A stretch of 64,000 nucleotides of DNA from Telluribacter humicola (GCF_017355935.1 NZ_JAFIQT010000010.1:1-64000); one strand, 5' to 3'. Numbered from the stretch's first letter, positions 43,267 to 53,184 are shown. A program made the numbers and translations. Notes: generated by a model not told the origin, from the letters alone.

Positions 43267-44131
43267 AAGAACACCAAACTATGTTTGCCATTGAGAAGAT
43301 GTGTAGAGTGTTCAAAATCAGTAGAAGTGGTTTTTACACTGGCTCACTCGAAAACCATCTACTAGAAGATTAAGTAATCAGGAAGCTTTGAGGTTGATCA
43401 AGGATATTCATCAGAAAAGCAAAGGCAGATATGGAAGTCCTAAAATCACCATTGAACTTAGAAAGATAGGAATCCAAGTATCAAGGCCCAGAGTAGCCAG
43501 AATTATGAAAGCTCATGGTATTAAAAGCATCGTTCACAAAAGATTTAGAATCCAAACAACGGATTCTAATCATAACTATCCGGTAGCAAAAAACTTATTG
43601 GATAGAGACTTTGCTCCTGAGAAAACTGGTAAAGCTTGGGTATCTGATATCACCTATATAAGAACGCTAGAAGGATGGCTCTACCTGACAACGGTAGTAG
43701 ATCTTGGTGACCGGAAGGTTATAGGCTGGGCATTGAGTCAGACGCTGAGAACTTGTGATACTGTCATTCCTGCTTGGAAAATGGCAGTAAGCAATCGGCC
43801 CATTACTTCTAATTTGATCTTCCATTCTGACAGAGGTATACAGTATGCTTGTCATGAATTTAGAGAGCTTCTCCAGGCAAGCAAGCTGGTTAGCCAGAGC
43901 ATGAGCCGAAAAGCTAATTGCTGGGACAACGCCGTAGCTGAAAGCTTTTTTAGAACACTGAAAATGGAGTTAATATACCAGATGGAATGCAAATCTATAC
44001 AAGCTACTAAGACAGCGGTATTTGAATTTATTGAGATCTGGTATAATAGGCAGAGAATACATGCGGCTCTTGGCTACATGACCCCCGAACAGTACGGAGT
44101 GAAAATTAATCAACTGCAAAAAGCAGCTTAA
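43264..44131 (+). pseudogene. IS3-family orfB transposase with a single-base frameshift
   Basis: ATG 43264 opens MKEHQTMFAIEKMCRVFKIS up to SGFYT; one base is missing near 43341, after which the frame continues as WLTRKPSTRRLSNQEALRLI to the end. The integrase core is intact, with WVSDITYIRTLEGWLYLTTVVD, FHSDRGIQYA and CWDNAVAESFFRTLKME (DDE). It is probably inactive unless the base loss is suppressed. No 16-bp insertion is present in this element. Confidence 0.85.
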
Positions 44132-44145
44132 CTTTTTGTCCAGTC

Positions 44146-45006
44146 TTTTATTGCAAGTTCATTTTGCTGGTGATCATTATTCTGCTGTGGGTAATTTGTT
44201 TGTGGGCCAGCTTTTTCATGTTACTACTTTCTCAGCCTGATTCGATCATCAGCAGTAGCACCAAATTACCAGCAGATCTCTGGCAAAAGCTCTACTATGC
44301 AGGTTTTACTATTTCTACACTTGGGGTAGGCGATTATATTAGCTCGAATAATTGGTGGAGGATCCTGACCGATGTGTATGCATTTACTGGATTGGTCCTT
44401 ATAACAATGTCTATCACTTATTTTGTGCCAGTTCTTTCGGGGGTAATCCTGCAGCGTAACTTAGGTATCTTCTTATGTAGTCTGGGACAAACTCCGCAGC
44501 AAGTAGTACTTAACAGTTGGGATGGTAAAAGCTTTCATCGGTTAACTACGCAGGTATCAAGTCTATCTAACATGCTCATCATGCATAGCCAAAATCATAA
44601 AGCCTATCCGATTATTCACTACTTCCACACGCGTAAGGCTAGGCATGCTATAATTATACGATTAACTGTACTTTATGAGGCGTTACTTATTCTTCAGTAT
44701 TTTATAAAGGAAGAGATTAGGCCGAGTAATAACGATTTGAGCTCCCTAGTTGAGGCCATGGAAAACTACCTTGAAGTCATTGAAGAGGTTTCATCTGTAA
44801 AGAAGGAGGGGGCTGCTCCTGATGCTCCAAAAATAAATGAGCTACAAAAAGCTGGCTTTGTAGATACTCATAAAGTGAGTGTACCACATGAAGATAATAT
44901 TCAGAAGAATAGGATTGTACTAAAAAATCTCTTGGTTCAGGATGGCTGGTCGTGGCAGGACATTTATGAACCTACTGTCAAAAAGAAGGCTGGTTTGAAA
45001 GTTTGA
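44146..45006 (+). pseudogene. Ion channel protein, N-terminus displaced by the IS3 element
   Basis: The open frame continues from the IS edge (first ATG-type start at 44164). Transmembrane helices at about 5-25 and 70-95 flank a pore segment LYYAGFTISTLGVGDYISSN with the K+-channel-like filter TLGVGD. The cytoplasmic C-terminal half (about 180 residues) is helical. In bacterial two-helix channels a longer N-terminal region is expected; upstream of the IS only about 20 matching-frame codons precede a stop. The gene is therefore truncated, though a channel core could still be made. Confidence 0.65.
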
Positions 45007-45330
45007 AGCTCACCTGTGATGTAAGGGGTTCTTGCTGCTACACGGTGGGTAACTCCATAATCAAACGAAGAGACGGTGATAATGCCGGTCGATTTTTTAC
45101 TAATGGTCTTGCTCAGGACAGCGTTTGGGACATTATTCAATAACTTCTACTAGGTTATGTGCTTTTGATTTCTCCATATTAACGTCATCTCCTTTCTGTC
45201 TTAGCCTATTCAAAAACATACCAAACTGTTATCTGGATAGCTACAGCTTCCTCTAGTAACTAAACTAGTAGATCTTAATGGTATTGTTAATAGCATATTG
45301 TCTTTAAACTAATTTAATGAATGATTCAGC
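45007..45330. other. 324-bp intergenic region, nothing recognised
   Basis: AT-rich with short frames only; no hairpin terminator or conserved promoter was identified with confidence. Confidence 0.5.
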
Positions 45331-45636
45331 ATGAATAGTGGGTTTATCTGGCATATTGTCCTTCATTTGGTTGTACCAATGATTATAGCCTGGTTGTTCT
45401 TTCGTCCTGGTTTCAAGCGAGCAGCTTTGATAATGTTCGCAGGAATTCTAATAGATCTGGACCACTTGCTGGCTGATCCCATTGTTGATCCTGATAGATG
45501 CAGTGTGGGTTTCCATCCGCTGCATAGCTATTATGTAATCCCACTGTATCTGCTGCTGAGCGTTTTTCCTAAAACCAGACTAATAGGATTAGGGCTAGTT
45601 ATACATATCTTACTTGATTGGCTGGCGTGTCTTTGA
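45331..45636 (+). CDS. DUF6122-type membrane protein
   Basis: 101 aa with three to four membrane segments. The histidine/aspartate motifs HIVLHLVVP, GILIDLDHLLADPIVDP and GFHPLHSYYVIPLY resemble membrane-bound YdjM-like metal-dependent hydrolases. Function unknown. It stands alone between the channel remnant and the beta-repeat protein. Confidence 0.75.
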   Translation: MNSGFIWHIVLHLVVPMIIAWLFFRPGFKRAALIMFAGILIDLDHLLADPIVDPDRCSVGFHPLHSYYVIPLYLLLSVFPKTRLIGLGLVIHILLDWLACL

Positions 45637-45749
45637 CAGCTACTACTGTATTTTCAGATAGGTACTTTTTTCCAAAAAGGAATAAGGATATAAATCATCT
45701 AGTTGTTCCAGAATAATAGGCAACCAAAAATTTGAGAGTTTTAACTCTT

Positions 45750-46190
45750 CTAGGGCCTGCTGTTGTGCTGCTGTTGAAAACACTGCAGTGCACAAGCTGA
45801 CTTTTTCAGGCTGCTATGCACATTACCGATCTTGTTACCTTTGGCATCAAATATATCGCAGGTCTCTCCTTTCTCTTTCACCACCAGGTGTAGCTGCCCC
45901 TTGGCGTTGTAGTAGGTATTACCATCTTTACCTACACGGCCTAATTTTTTACTACTAATGGCATCAATCAGATTACCCTGAGCATCAACAAAGGCTATTT
46001 TTGTACCAGTATGATCTTTAATAATTTGGTTCATGGAAACATTTCCAATGGTTTGACCAGAAGCATTTTTTATTAAACCATTTTGACTAATGGTAAAAGG
46101 CTGCTTGTAGCTGACGTTTTGCGCCTGCAGAAAAGAATGAATACTCAGGAGAAAAACAAGGCAAGCGAAGGCGGTACGAAAGGTGTTCAT
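45750..46190 (-). CDS. Exported beta-repeat protein (5-fold beta-flower-like)
   Basis: 146 aa with signal peptide ending FLQAQ. The mature part has about five short beta repeats of the form xGxIKNASGQTIGNV (ISQNGLIKNASGQTIGNV, VGKDGNTYYNAKGQLHLVV, DIFDAKGNKIGNV), as in Bacteroidota proteins called 5-fold beta-flower. A Cys/His-rich end (SACALQCFQQQH) might bind metal. Role unknown. Confidence 0.65.
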   Translation of the reverse strand: MNTFRTAFACLVFLLSIHSFLQAQNVSYKQPFTISQNGLIKNASGQTIGNVSMNQIIKDHTGTKIAFVDAQGNLIDAISSKKLGRVGKDGNTYYNAKGQLHLVVKEKGETCDIFDAKGNKIGNVHSSLKKSACALQCFQQQHNSRP

Positions 46191-46367
46191 GATTTTTGAT
46201 GTTTAAGGTACATTAAAGTTAATTCTATTCCGTCTGTACGATTGCCTTAAGCCGCCTTGTGGCCTCGCCCATAAGAATTTTTATCTGCTACAAAATTAGT
46301 CTGAGCCTCCTTACCACCTGCTGATGCTTATCAATTGGTAGAGTGACATTAGTCACATTATTATTAA

Positions 46368-46598
46368 GTGAGTAAGTCAGTAAAGGCTTTAATCAGTATT
46401 GTAGCACTTATGCCTCTGCTACCTCCCGGAGGCGCTCCTCCGGGAGGCGCTCCTCCGGCGGCAGCACCTTATAGAATAGAAGGGAAGCTTTACGAACTAA
46501 TTGACGTACCAATAAGTAGTCTTTGGGACAGACTGGCAATTAGAGAGATGAGTTTTCGCTTGAAAGAACTCATAAGTGTAGATTTAGATTTTCTGTAA
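46368..46598 (+). CDS. Small hypothetical frame containing a GC-rich tandem repeat
   Basis: 76 codons from a GTG. The N-terminal helix (VKALISIVALMPLL) is followed by PPGGAPPGGAPPAAAP, encoded by the tandem repeat at 46423-46467, and a mixed end. No family. The repeat explains much of the openness, so the gene is doubtful. Confidence 0.3.
   Translation: MSKSVKALISIVALMPLLPPGGAPPGGAPPAAAPYRIEGKLYELIDVPISSLWDRLAIREMSFRLKELISVDLDFL
46423..46467 (+). repeat. 15-bp GC-rich tandem repeat
   Basis: CTCCCGGAGGCGCTC, CTCCGGGAGGCGCTC and a divergent CTCCGGCGGCAGCAC in AT-rich surroundings. Unit length and sequence differ from the 16-bp insertions, so it is listed separately, though base composition is similar. 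Confidence 0.7.
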
Positions 46599-46742
46599 AA
46601 GGAAAAAAAGCACCCCTGGAAGAACATTATTCTGCAGTTCTGGTTTTATGCGAACTATCTATTAGTCCCCTTACAAGGTGTTGTGAACACCCTTTTTCCA
46701 CCATGCCAGAGTTATTAACCTTATTTTACTAATTCCAAACCT

Positions 46743-47408
46743 ATGAAAATGAACGTATTTAGATCGAAATGGCCTGCTGTACTTTGCTGTACAGCCCTTT
46801 TTATGAGCGCCTGTAATCAGAATGCCAGCCAAACTGAAACTGCCCAGACGGATCAAGCTGAAGACCATGCTGACCACAATATGGAAGCTGAGGGGTCCAA
46901 TAATATGATGGCCTTGATGCATGAGAATATGCGGTCAATGCAGGAAGTAAAAAGAAAGGGGGATCCTGATCACGATTTTGCCCTATTGATGGCAGTTCAC
47001 CACCAGGGAGCCATTAAGATGTCAGAAGTACAGATTGAAAGTGGATCAGATACTATGCTTGTAAATATGGCCAGAAAAGATATCTCTAAACAAAAGCAGG
47101 AGCAGGAAAGGCTACAAGAGTTTGCTAGAAATCACAAAACAACGGCAACGGATACCTCGGCAACTAGTAATCTGATGCAGTCCATGCAGGGCATGATGAC
47201 CAATATGAATCATGACATGCAGGGAACTACAGATCAACAATTCGCGACGATGATGAAAATGCATCACCAAAGTGGTATAGAAATGGCCAACGCTTATATT
47301 TCTAAGGCTAAGGTACCGGAGATTAAAGCCATGGCTCAAAAAATAATAGATGAGCAGCAAGCCGATATCCAACGTTTAAATAAGTGGCTACAGGAGCATT
47401 CTCAATAA
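46743..47408 (+). CDS. DUF305 lipoprotein with duplicated domain
   Basis: 221 aa; ATG at codon 3 is also possible. Lipoprotein Cys in ALFMSAC. Two DUF305 (ferritin-like four-helix) modules: FALLMAVHHQGAIKMSEVQI at about 80-130 and FATMMKMHHQSGIEMANAYI at about 160-215. Both keep the HHQ metal-site motif. Met- and His-rich, fitting a periplasmic copper binder. Convergent with another DUF305 gene. Confidence 0.85.
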   Translation: MKMNVFRSKWPAVLCCTALFMSACNQNASQTETAQTDQAEDHADHNMEAEGSNNMMALMHENMRSMQEVKRKGDPDHDFALLMAVHHQGAIKMSEVQIESGSDTMLVNMARKDISKQKQEQERLQEFARNHKTTATDTSATSNLMQSMQGMMTNMNHDMQGTTDQQFATMMKMHHQSGIEMANAYISKAKVPEIKAMAQKIIDEQQADIQRLNKWLQEHSQ

Positions 47409-47475
47409 TACATTCCGTTTCTAACATTTGGTTGCTTACACAAAGGCACTACAAGATTCTGCACTTACAGTATAC

Positions 47476-47510
47476 ATAAAAGCAGGCTCCAAGATAGAGC
47501 CTGCTTTTAT
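47476..47510. terminator. Bidirectional terminator between convergent DUF305 genes
   Basis: ATAAAAGCAGGCTC (47476-47489) and GAGCCTGCTTTTAT (47497-47510) form a perfect 14-bp stem with a 7-nt loop and A/T flanks on both sides, suitable for both strands. Confidence 0.85.
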
Positions 47511-47536
47511 TGTGCAACTCTTTAGGATGAACCTTA

Positions 47537-48163
47537 TTAAAAGGTTTTATTGCTAATTAGCCATTCTTGTAACTGGGAAATCTCTTCCTGTTGGGACTGA
47601 ATTATCTTGGTAGCCATTTCCTTTATTTCTGGATCATCCCCATGTTCAATTACCGCAGAGGATGTTTCTAAGGCACTTTGGTGGTGGTCTATCATCAATT
47701 GTGCATAATCAATGTCTGTCCTTCCAGTCAGGATCCGGATATCCTGAGCCTTTTCCATCTTTTCCATAGCCATCATAGACTTCTGTCGGAAAGCCGCGGC
47801 ATCCTCTTCGGGCAGGGGGGAATGCGACTGTAACCATTGATTAAATAGGTCAATCTCTGCCTGCTGATCATCAATTACTTTTTGGGCAAAGTCCCGCATT
47901 TCTTGGTTTGTGCCACTTTTTAGCTGCTCCTGCGATGTTTCTATAGCTCCCTGATGGTGCATTTTCATCATCATCGCAAAATCATAGTCTGGATCACCTG
48001 TTGGCTTCATCATATGCATTTGCTCCATATTAGCGTGGGAGATACGCATAAGTTCACTCTCGTCATGATCCATTAGACTTAAGTCCTGCTCATTTTTGCA
48101 CCTCACTAAAAGGCCTGCTGAAACCAGCAGAGCGGCTGAAAGGGAAAAGATTCTCTTTATCAT
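47537..48163 (-). CDS. DUF305 lipoprotein, second copy
   Basis: 208 aa. Lipoprotein-like signal (LLVSAGLLVRC). Two DUF305 modules: FAMMMKMHHQGAIETSQEQL and YAQLMIDHHQSALETSSAVI, each followed by AxKxIxxQQxEIxxLxxWL helices. Close in layout to the 46743 gene but diverged, so an old duplication. Presumed periplasmic copper-associated protein. Confidence 0.85.
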   Translation of the reverse strand: MIKRIFSLSAALLVSAGLLVRCKNEQDLSLMDHDESELMRISHANMEQMHMMKPTGDPDYDFAMMMKMHHQGAIETSQEQLKSGTNQEMRDFAQKVIDDQQAEIDLFNQWLQSHSPLPEEDAAAFRQKSMMAMEKMEKAQDIRILTGRTDIDYAQLMIDHHQSALETSSAVIEHGDDPEIKEMATKIIQSQQEEISQLQEWLISNKTF

Positions 48164-48444
48164 ATGTCTTCTTCATTAAGTAAACTACTTTTTACACCAC
48201 TGCAAGTAGATAAAATCATGCCACCCCAGGTTAGATAGCTAGGAAGGTTGTGAAGTAGAAAAATTTTGTACAGGAAGATAAAGGGTACAAAACATACGTA
48301 CTATTCAACTAAGTACATATTGCACTTAACCAGCAAGCTCACTATCAGCTACATAAATTATTTATTTAAACAAACAACAGCAGACGAGGTTAGAAATACA
48401 AGTAACAGGTTACTAATATTTTGTTTAACTAAACCTTGAAAACA

Positions 48445-48783
48445 ATGACAAGCGAACAGTTTCAATCTTGTATCCAGGCCTGCCAGGAGTGTGCCGTGGA
48501 GTGTAGCCAGTGCATGGATGCCTGTCTGAGTGAGGATAATGTGAAAATGATGGCTGAATGTATTCGGCTGGACCGCGATTGTGCCAACATTTGCTTTACC
48601 GCTGTGGAGTTTATGTCGAGCAACAGCCAGTTCTCTGCCCAGATCTGTGAGGTTTGTGCTACTATATGTGATGCCTGTGCAGCTGAGTGTGAGAAGCATG
48701 AAGCGGATCACTGTAAGCGTTGCGCCGAAGCCTGTCGCCGATGTGCCGAAGAGTGCCGCAGCATGGCTTCCATGGCCGCCTAA
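48445..48783 (+). CDS. Four-helix-bundle copper storage protein (Csp-like)
   Basis: 112 aa from ATG 48445. Nineteen cysteines in CxxxC and CxxC patterns along four helices: IQACQECAVECSQCMDAC, ECIRLDRDCANIC, CEVCATICDACAAEC, CKRCAEACRRCAEEC. No signal peptide, so like cytosolic Csp3 that stores many Cu(I) ions in its core. It stands alone in the copper island. Confidence 0.92.
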   Translation: MTSEQFQSCIQACQECAVECSQCMDACLSEDNVKMMAECIRLDRDCANICFTAVEFMSSNSQFSAQICEVCATICDACAAECEKHEADHCKRCAEACRRCAEECRSMASMAA

Positions 48784-48894
48784 TATTTTTTCGTTATATC
48801 CTTTTACCTGCTAAGCCGTACCAATGATTGCGGCTTAGCTTTTAATAAAAATTGTACTAAAAACAAAAATTATGTAATAGTAGTACGGTTCATA

Positions 48895-49389
48895 ATGAGT
48901 TTATTTGCAGTGATAACCAAAACTGTTGTGCTTGTGCGTCAACGTTTCTTAATTCGGTATATGTGCCTTTTGATGGCGATCCTAATGCTGGTAAGCAGCA
49001 CAGGGTTCGTCATGGTTGAGCACATTTGCCAGATGAGAGGCAAGACGCAATCTATGTGGGTGGGTAAGGAAACGTGCAAAATGCATTGTCCAGCCGCTAA
49101 GAAAGCAGCACCGTCACAACAGGAAGAAGGAGTCGCTAAGGTTAAAAAGAAGTCCTGCTGTAAAGAAACTTCTAACTTTTCCCGACTGGATGTTTCTTCC
49201 CTATCCAGTACACCATTACTGGTTACTACTCCTACTTCCCCAGCCCTGGTGTTTGAGGCAGCCATTTATCTCTTTTCTCAAACGTTTCTGACCGGGTCGG
49301 GCGCTGCTCTACGTACTCCTCCTAATCCTAGCCCCCTTATCTACACCAGTAGCCAATACCTGGCCCTACTGTGTATCTGGCTGATCTGA
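48895..49389 (+). CDS. HYC_CC_PP-family protein
   Basis: 164 aa. One N-terminal membrane segment (MCLLMAILMLVSSTGFVMVEH) with HICQMRGKTQSMW in place of HYC, the Cys pair KKSCCKET, and RTPPNPSPLIY near the end, the three marks that name this Bacteroidota family. Such genes lie beside copper export genes; function is not known. Here it precedes the multicopper oxidase by 118 bp. Confidence 0.8.
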   Translation: MSLFAVITKTVVLVRQRFLIRYMCLLMAILMLVSSTGFVMVEHICQMRGKTQSMWVGKETCKMHCPAAKKAAPSQQEEGVAKVKKKSCCKETSNFSRLDVSSLSSTPLLVTTPTSPALVFEAAIYLFSQTFLTGSGAALRTPPNPSPLIYTSSQYLALLCIWLI

Positions 49390-49507
49390 TTTTCTCCTAC
49401 TGCCGGTCTATAGACCAACTCTAAGTCTCTATTGTCCATGGTTTGGGCATAGTGACTCTTCCTATCTTTTTCATCATAACTCGGATCGAGTTTACTTTCC
49501 TTTTAGA

Positions 49508-50989
49508 ATGAAACGTCGGCAATTTATCTATCGCCTAGGCGTAGGTTCAGTTACTGCTGTAGCTGGAGCTAATGTCCTGCAAAGCTGCATGAAACACGAT
49601 ATGTCTCCGGATGGGCAGGCGTATGTATCCGTGGTGGAGCCACCGTTTTCTCAACCGCTTAGTATTGCTAAGTCAGTGGTAAACCCAGCCAATTATCCAC
49701 TGGTAGCCAGGCAGACACTGGCACCAGTCATAAAAGACAAAAATACCTCTGTCCTTAGCTTTACCTCTAACTCGATAGCAAATCCGCTTTTTCGTGTGGA
49801 CAAAGGAAAGCAGTTCAGTGCTCAATACACAAATCAGACGGGGGGAAAAAGCAATATTCACTGGCATGGTCTAATCATTCCTGCTGCCATGGATGGTCAC
49901 CCGGAAGCTACCATTCCTAATGGGGGAAGCTTCCAGTTTACTTTTCCTGTTAACCAGCGGGCGGGTACCTACTGGTATCATCCCCACCCCCACGGAGCTA
50001 CGGCCAGGCAGGCCTATATGGGCTTGGCCGGCATGTTCATCGTACAGGATGAAGAGGAACAACAACTGGGGCTGCCAGCTGGGGAATATGAATTGCCTTT
50101 GATTTTATCAGATAAGCGTATTAGTGCGGATGGTGCTTTGCAGTACAATCCTTCCATGGAAGAGGTAATGACAGGATTTATGGGCGAAACTGTACTGGTA
50201 AATGGTGTTGCTGGTCCATACCACGAGGTAGCACCCACCGTATATCGAATGCGGATACTCAACGCCTCCAATGCACGTATCTATAACCTGGGCTTTGGTA
50301 CAGGCAGTAGCTTTACCCTGATTGGAGGGGACGGCGGGCTTTTAGATACCCCCCAGAAGGTCTCACAGGTCTTGTTGTCGCCGGGTGAACGGGTAGACCT
50401 ACTGGTTGATTTCAGTCAGTTCAGCCAGGGGAAAGCATTTCTTCGCTCAGAACCATTTAATGAAGGGGGCCAGGCGCAGGGACGTCAAGCTTTCAACCTT
50501 TTATCTTTTGGTATTACTAAGTCAGCCGGCAGCGGATTCAATTTGCCCACCACGCTTTCGACTCTTACACCTCTGCCTGCCGCTACCAACACCCGCACCT
50601 TTACGCTGGATATGATGGAAACAATGGCTGGACATGGCAGCATGGGCAGTATGGGCATGCACCGGATTAACCAGAAAGTGTATGATCCAGCCAGAGTGGA
50701 TGAAGTAGTAAAGAAAGGGGATACAGAAGTATGGGTTTTTGATAATTCCAAAGGCGATGAGCCCCACCCTATGCACCTGCATGGCGTCCAGTTCCGGGTT
50801 ATAGGGCGTACAGGTCAGCGAGGAGTCCAGCCCCATGAGCGGGGGTGGAAAGACACGGTACTGGTAGCACCCGGCGAAATAGTGAAAATACAAATGACAT
50901 TTGCCGATCACGCAGGCCGCTTTGTTGTCCATTGCCATAATCTGGAACACGAAGATGATGGCATGATGCTTCAATTTGAGATAAAGTAA
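49508..50989 (+). CDS. Multicopper oxidase (CueO/CopA type)
   Basis: 493 aa. An N-terminal KRRQFIYRLGVGSVTAVAG looks like a Tat or lipoprotein signal (possible lipidation at LQSC). Copper ligands: NIHWHGLIIPAAMDG, YWYHPHPHGATARQ, HPMHLHGVQFRV and VVHCHNLEHEDDGMM. The last includes the type 1 Cys and axial Met. It oxidises Cu(I) to less toxic Cu(II) in the periplasm. A short Met-rich stretch (METMAGHGSMGSMGMHR) near residue 370 resembles the CueO methionine insert. Confidence 0.93.
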   Translation: MKRRQFIYRLGVGSVTAVAGANVLQSCMKHDMSPDGQAYVSVVEPPFSQPLSIAKSVVNPANYPLVARQTLAPVIKDKNTSVLSFTSNSIANPLFRVDKGKQFSAQYTNQTGGKSNIHWHGLIIPAAMDGHPEATIPNGGSFQFTFPVNQRAGTYWYHPHPHGATARQAYMGLAGMFIVQDEEEQQLGLPAGEYELPLILSDKRISADGALQYNPSMEEVMTGFMGETVLVNGVAGPYHEVAPTVYRMRILNASNARIYNLGFGTGSSFTLIGGDGGLLDTPQKVSQVLLSPGERVDLLVDFSQFSQGKAFLRSEPFNEGGQAQGRQAFNLLSFGITKSAGSGFNLPTTLSTLTPLPAATNTRTFTLDMMETMAGHGSMGSMGMHRINQKVYDPARVDEVVKKGDTEVWVFDNSKGDEPHPMHLHGVQFRVIGRTGQRGVQPHERGWKDTVLVAPGEIVKIQMTFADHAGRFVVHCHNLEHEDDGMMLQFEIK

Positions 50990-51244
50990 CAAGATGAAAG
51001 ATACGCTAATGCTTTATCTAACTCTATGAACAACAGTTCTGGAGCCTAGGGCACAACTCAATCTTATTTCCTCATCCGGAGGCGATTACCGTTCAGCAGG
51101 TAGGCTTTTCTACCATTAAAGCTTCCTATTTGCATCCGGTCACAAAAGGAAGAAGGGTTTTGGTGCTCCAAAAGATGGACTTCAGAATTAGGTAGATCTA
51201 AGTCAGAAACTAATCGCCGAAGGGCAGAAACTTACAGTTCGATA

Positions 51245-51877
51245 ATGATGGATAGTAAAACCATTCTCATATGGCTTCTCCTGCTTTTGGTAGTACCCTC
51301 TGCCAAAGGACATGATAACGAGAAGCATAAAAAACAGGCGGATACCGCCTCTACTTTACAGGTGCCCCCCCCTAGTCCCACAGCAAACGAATTTGGGATG
51401 GATGATCAGCAGTTGCCTCCTTTAAATGAATTTGCAACTTTTCATCCTTTGGTGGTGCATATTCCTATTGTGTTTCTGCTGCTGGCTGCCCTGATGCAGT
51501 GGGTATCTCTCTTTTTGTTTAAGCGGGAGTTAACCTGGACGGCCTGGGTAATTTTATTAATTGGTTTTATTGGCGCGTACGCTGCTTCTACCTGGTTTCA
51601 CGCCCATACCGTAGCTCTACCTCCGAGCGTGCAGAAATTATTAGAAGAACATGAAGCCTATGCCAGTTATACGCAGTGGGCTTCTGGCATTGCCTTACTG
51701 GTGCAGTCGGCTAACCTGTTTTTGCTCAAGCAACTTAAATGGGTAAACCTACTGGTAGCTGTACTGATCACCGTGGCTGGAGCCTGTGTTATGTTGGCGG
51801 GCCACCACGGTGCGGAGCTGGTGCATAAATATGGAATTGGTGCGAGGGGGTACATGCTTGAGCAGCACCACCATTAA
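51245..51877 (+). CDS. DUF2231-type membrane protein
   Basis: 210 aa; second ATG is adjacent. Signal peptide, a Pro-rich linker, then four helices with conserved FATFHPLVVHIPIVFLLLAAL and AGHHGAELVHKYGIG, the His-rich marks of DUF2231, ending HHH. Proposed heme or metal link is not proven. It is 11 bp before the CusA gene and probably co-transcribed. Confidence 0.8.
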   Translation: MMDSKTILIWLLLLLVVPSAKGHDNEKHKKQADTASTLQVPPPSPTANEFGMDDQQLPPLNEFATFHPLVVHIPIVFLLLAALMQWVSLFLFKRELTWTAWVILLIGFIGAYAASTWFHAHTVALPPSVQKLLEEHEAYASYTQWASGIALLVQSANLFLLKQLKWVNLLVAVLITVAGACVMLAGHHGAELVHKYGIGARGYMLEQHHH

Positions 51878-51888
51878 AAAGTAAAGTT

Positions 51889-53184
51889 ATGGTTCACAAA
51901 CTAATAGAATGGTCGTTACGCAACAGGTTCATTGTGTTGGTACTTTCTTCGGGACTCTTCATCTGGGGAGCTATTTCTGTACGGGACAACCCAATTGATG
52001 CCATACCCGACCTTTCCGAAAATCAGGTTATTGTATTTACCGAATGGATGGGGCGGGGGCCGCAGCTCATCGAAGACCAGATTACCTATCCTTTAGTCAC
52101 TAACCTGCAGGGAATCCCGCGCGTCAAGTACGTGCGCGCCAACTCCATGTTCGGTATGAGCTTTGTCTACGTCATCTTTGAGGATGATGTAGACTTGTAT
52201 TGGGCCCGGGAAAGGGTACTCGAACGTATCAGCACCAGTGCTCAAAGCCTTCCCCAGGGCGTAAGTCCGCAGCTGGGACCCGAAGGAACGGGTGTCGGTC
52301 ATGTATTATGGTATACGCTGGAGGCTCCTGATCTTGATCTGGGCGAGCTGCGGGCTATACAGGACTGGTACATCAAATTTGGTTTGCAGAATGTACCGGG
52401 AGTAAGCGAAATAGCTTCGTTTGGCGGCTTCCAGAAGCAGTATCAGATAACAGTCAATCCCAACAAGCTTCTGTACTACGACCTGACGGTCAATACTATC
52501 ATAGCGGCTGTAAGAGCCAATAATAATGAAAGCGGGGGGCGCAAGTTTGAGCTCAGCGACATTGGATACGTGATCAATACGTCGGGCTACCTGCAAAGTA
52601 CTCAGGAAATAGAAGATATTCCGGTTAAAACCCAGAATGGTATTGCTGTACGGGTTGCCGATGTGGCTACGGTGCAGATGGCCGGAGAAACCAGGTTGGG
52701 GATCTTTGATCTGAATGGAGAAGGAGAGCGGGTAGGCGGGATCGTCGTCATGCGGTACGGTGAAAATGCCGCCCAGGTCATTGAGCGGGTAAAACTTAAA
52801 ATGGAGGAGGTAGCCCGCGGCTTACCGCCAGGGGTGAAATTTAATATCATCTACGACCGGGGTGAGCTGATTCAGGAAAGTATCGACAGCATCCGCAATA
52901 CGCTGATTGAAGAAATGATCGTGGTATCGATCATTGTGATCATATTCCTGTTTCACTGGCGGAGCGCTCTAAGCATTATCATTCAGATTCCTATCACTAT
53001 TGCAACTAGTTTCATCCTGCTCAATGCCTTTGACATTTCGTCTAATATCATGTCACTTACCGGAATTGCCCTGGCTATCGGGGTCATTGTAGATAATGGA
53101 ATCATCATGAGTGAAAACGCCTATAAGCATCTGGCTGAGCGGTATGCGCTCTGGGAACAGCAACAAAAAAATAATGACGTATGA
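51889..53184 (+). CDS. cusA: CusA-like RND efflux pump, N-terminal half
   Basis: 431 aa. TM1 is followed by the periplasmic porter half (IPDLSENQVIVFTEWMGRGP, SMFGMSFVYVIFEDDVDLYWARERV) and TM2-TM4 with AIGVIVDNGIIMSENAYKHLAER, the HME-type TM4 signature. The gene stops in the cytoplasmic loop after TM4; the second half starts in an ATGA overlap. Together they add to 1074 aa, the normal CusA length. It would expel Cu(I)/Ag(I) with CusB and CusC. Confidence 0.88.
   Translation: MVHKLIEWSLRNRFIVLVLSSGLFIWGAISVRDNPIDAIPDLSENQVIVFTEWMGRGPQLIEDQITYPLVTNLQGIPRVKYVRANSMFGMSFVYVIFEDDVDLYWARERVLERISTSAQSLPQGVSPQLGPEGTGVGHVLWYTLEAPDLDLGELRAIQDWYIKFGLQNVPGVSEIASFGGFQKQYQITVNPNKLLYYDLTVNTIIAAVRANNNESGGRKFELSDIGYVINTSGYLQSTQEIEDIPVKTQNGIAVRVADVATVQMAGETRLGIFDLNGEGERVGGIVVMRYGENAAQVIERVKLKMEEVARGLPPGVKFNIIYDRGELIQESIDSIRNTLIEEMIVVSIIVIIFLFHWRSALSIIIQIPITIATSFILLNAFDISSNIMSLTGIALAIGVIVDNGIIMSENAYKHLAERYALWEQQQKNNDV

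Larger units (their letters stand above)
42909..44145 (+). mobile_element. IS3-family insertion sequence (second type)
   Basis: 1237 bp. The inverted ends begin GACTGGACA at 42909 and the complement of 44145 and share further bases (GACTGGACAxxxxGTTAA). A 3-bp TTT duplication flanks it (42906-42908 and 44146-44148). It contains orfA and orfB overlapping by ATGA and differs from the TGTA-ended IS3 at 16.8 kb. Confidence 0.88.
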
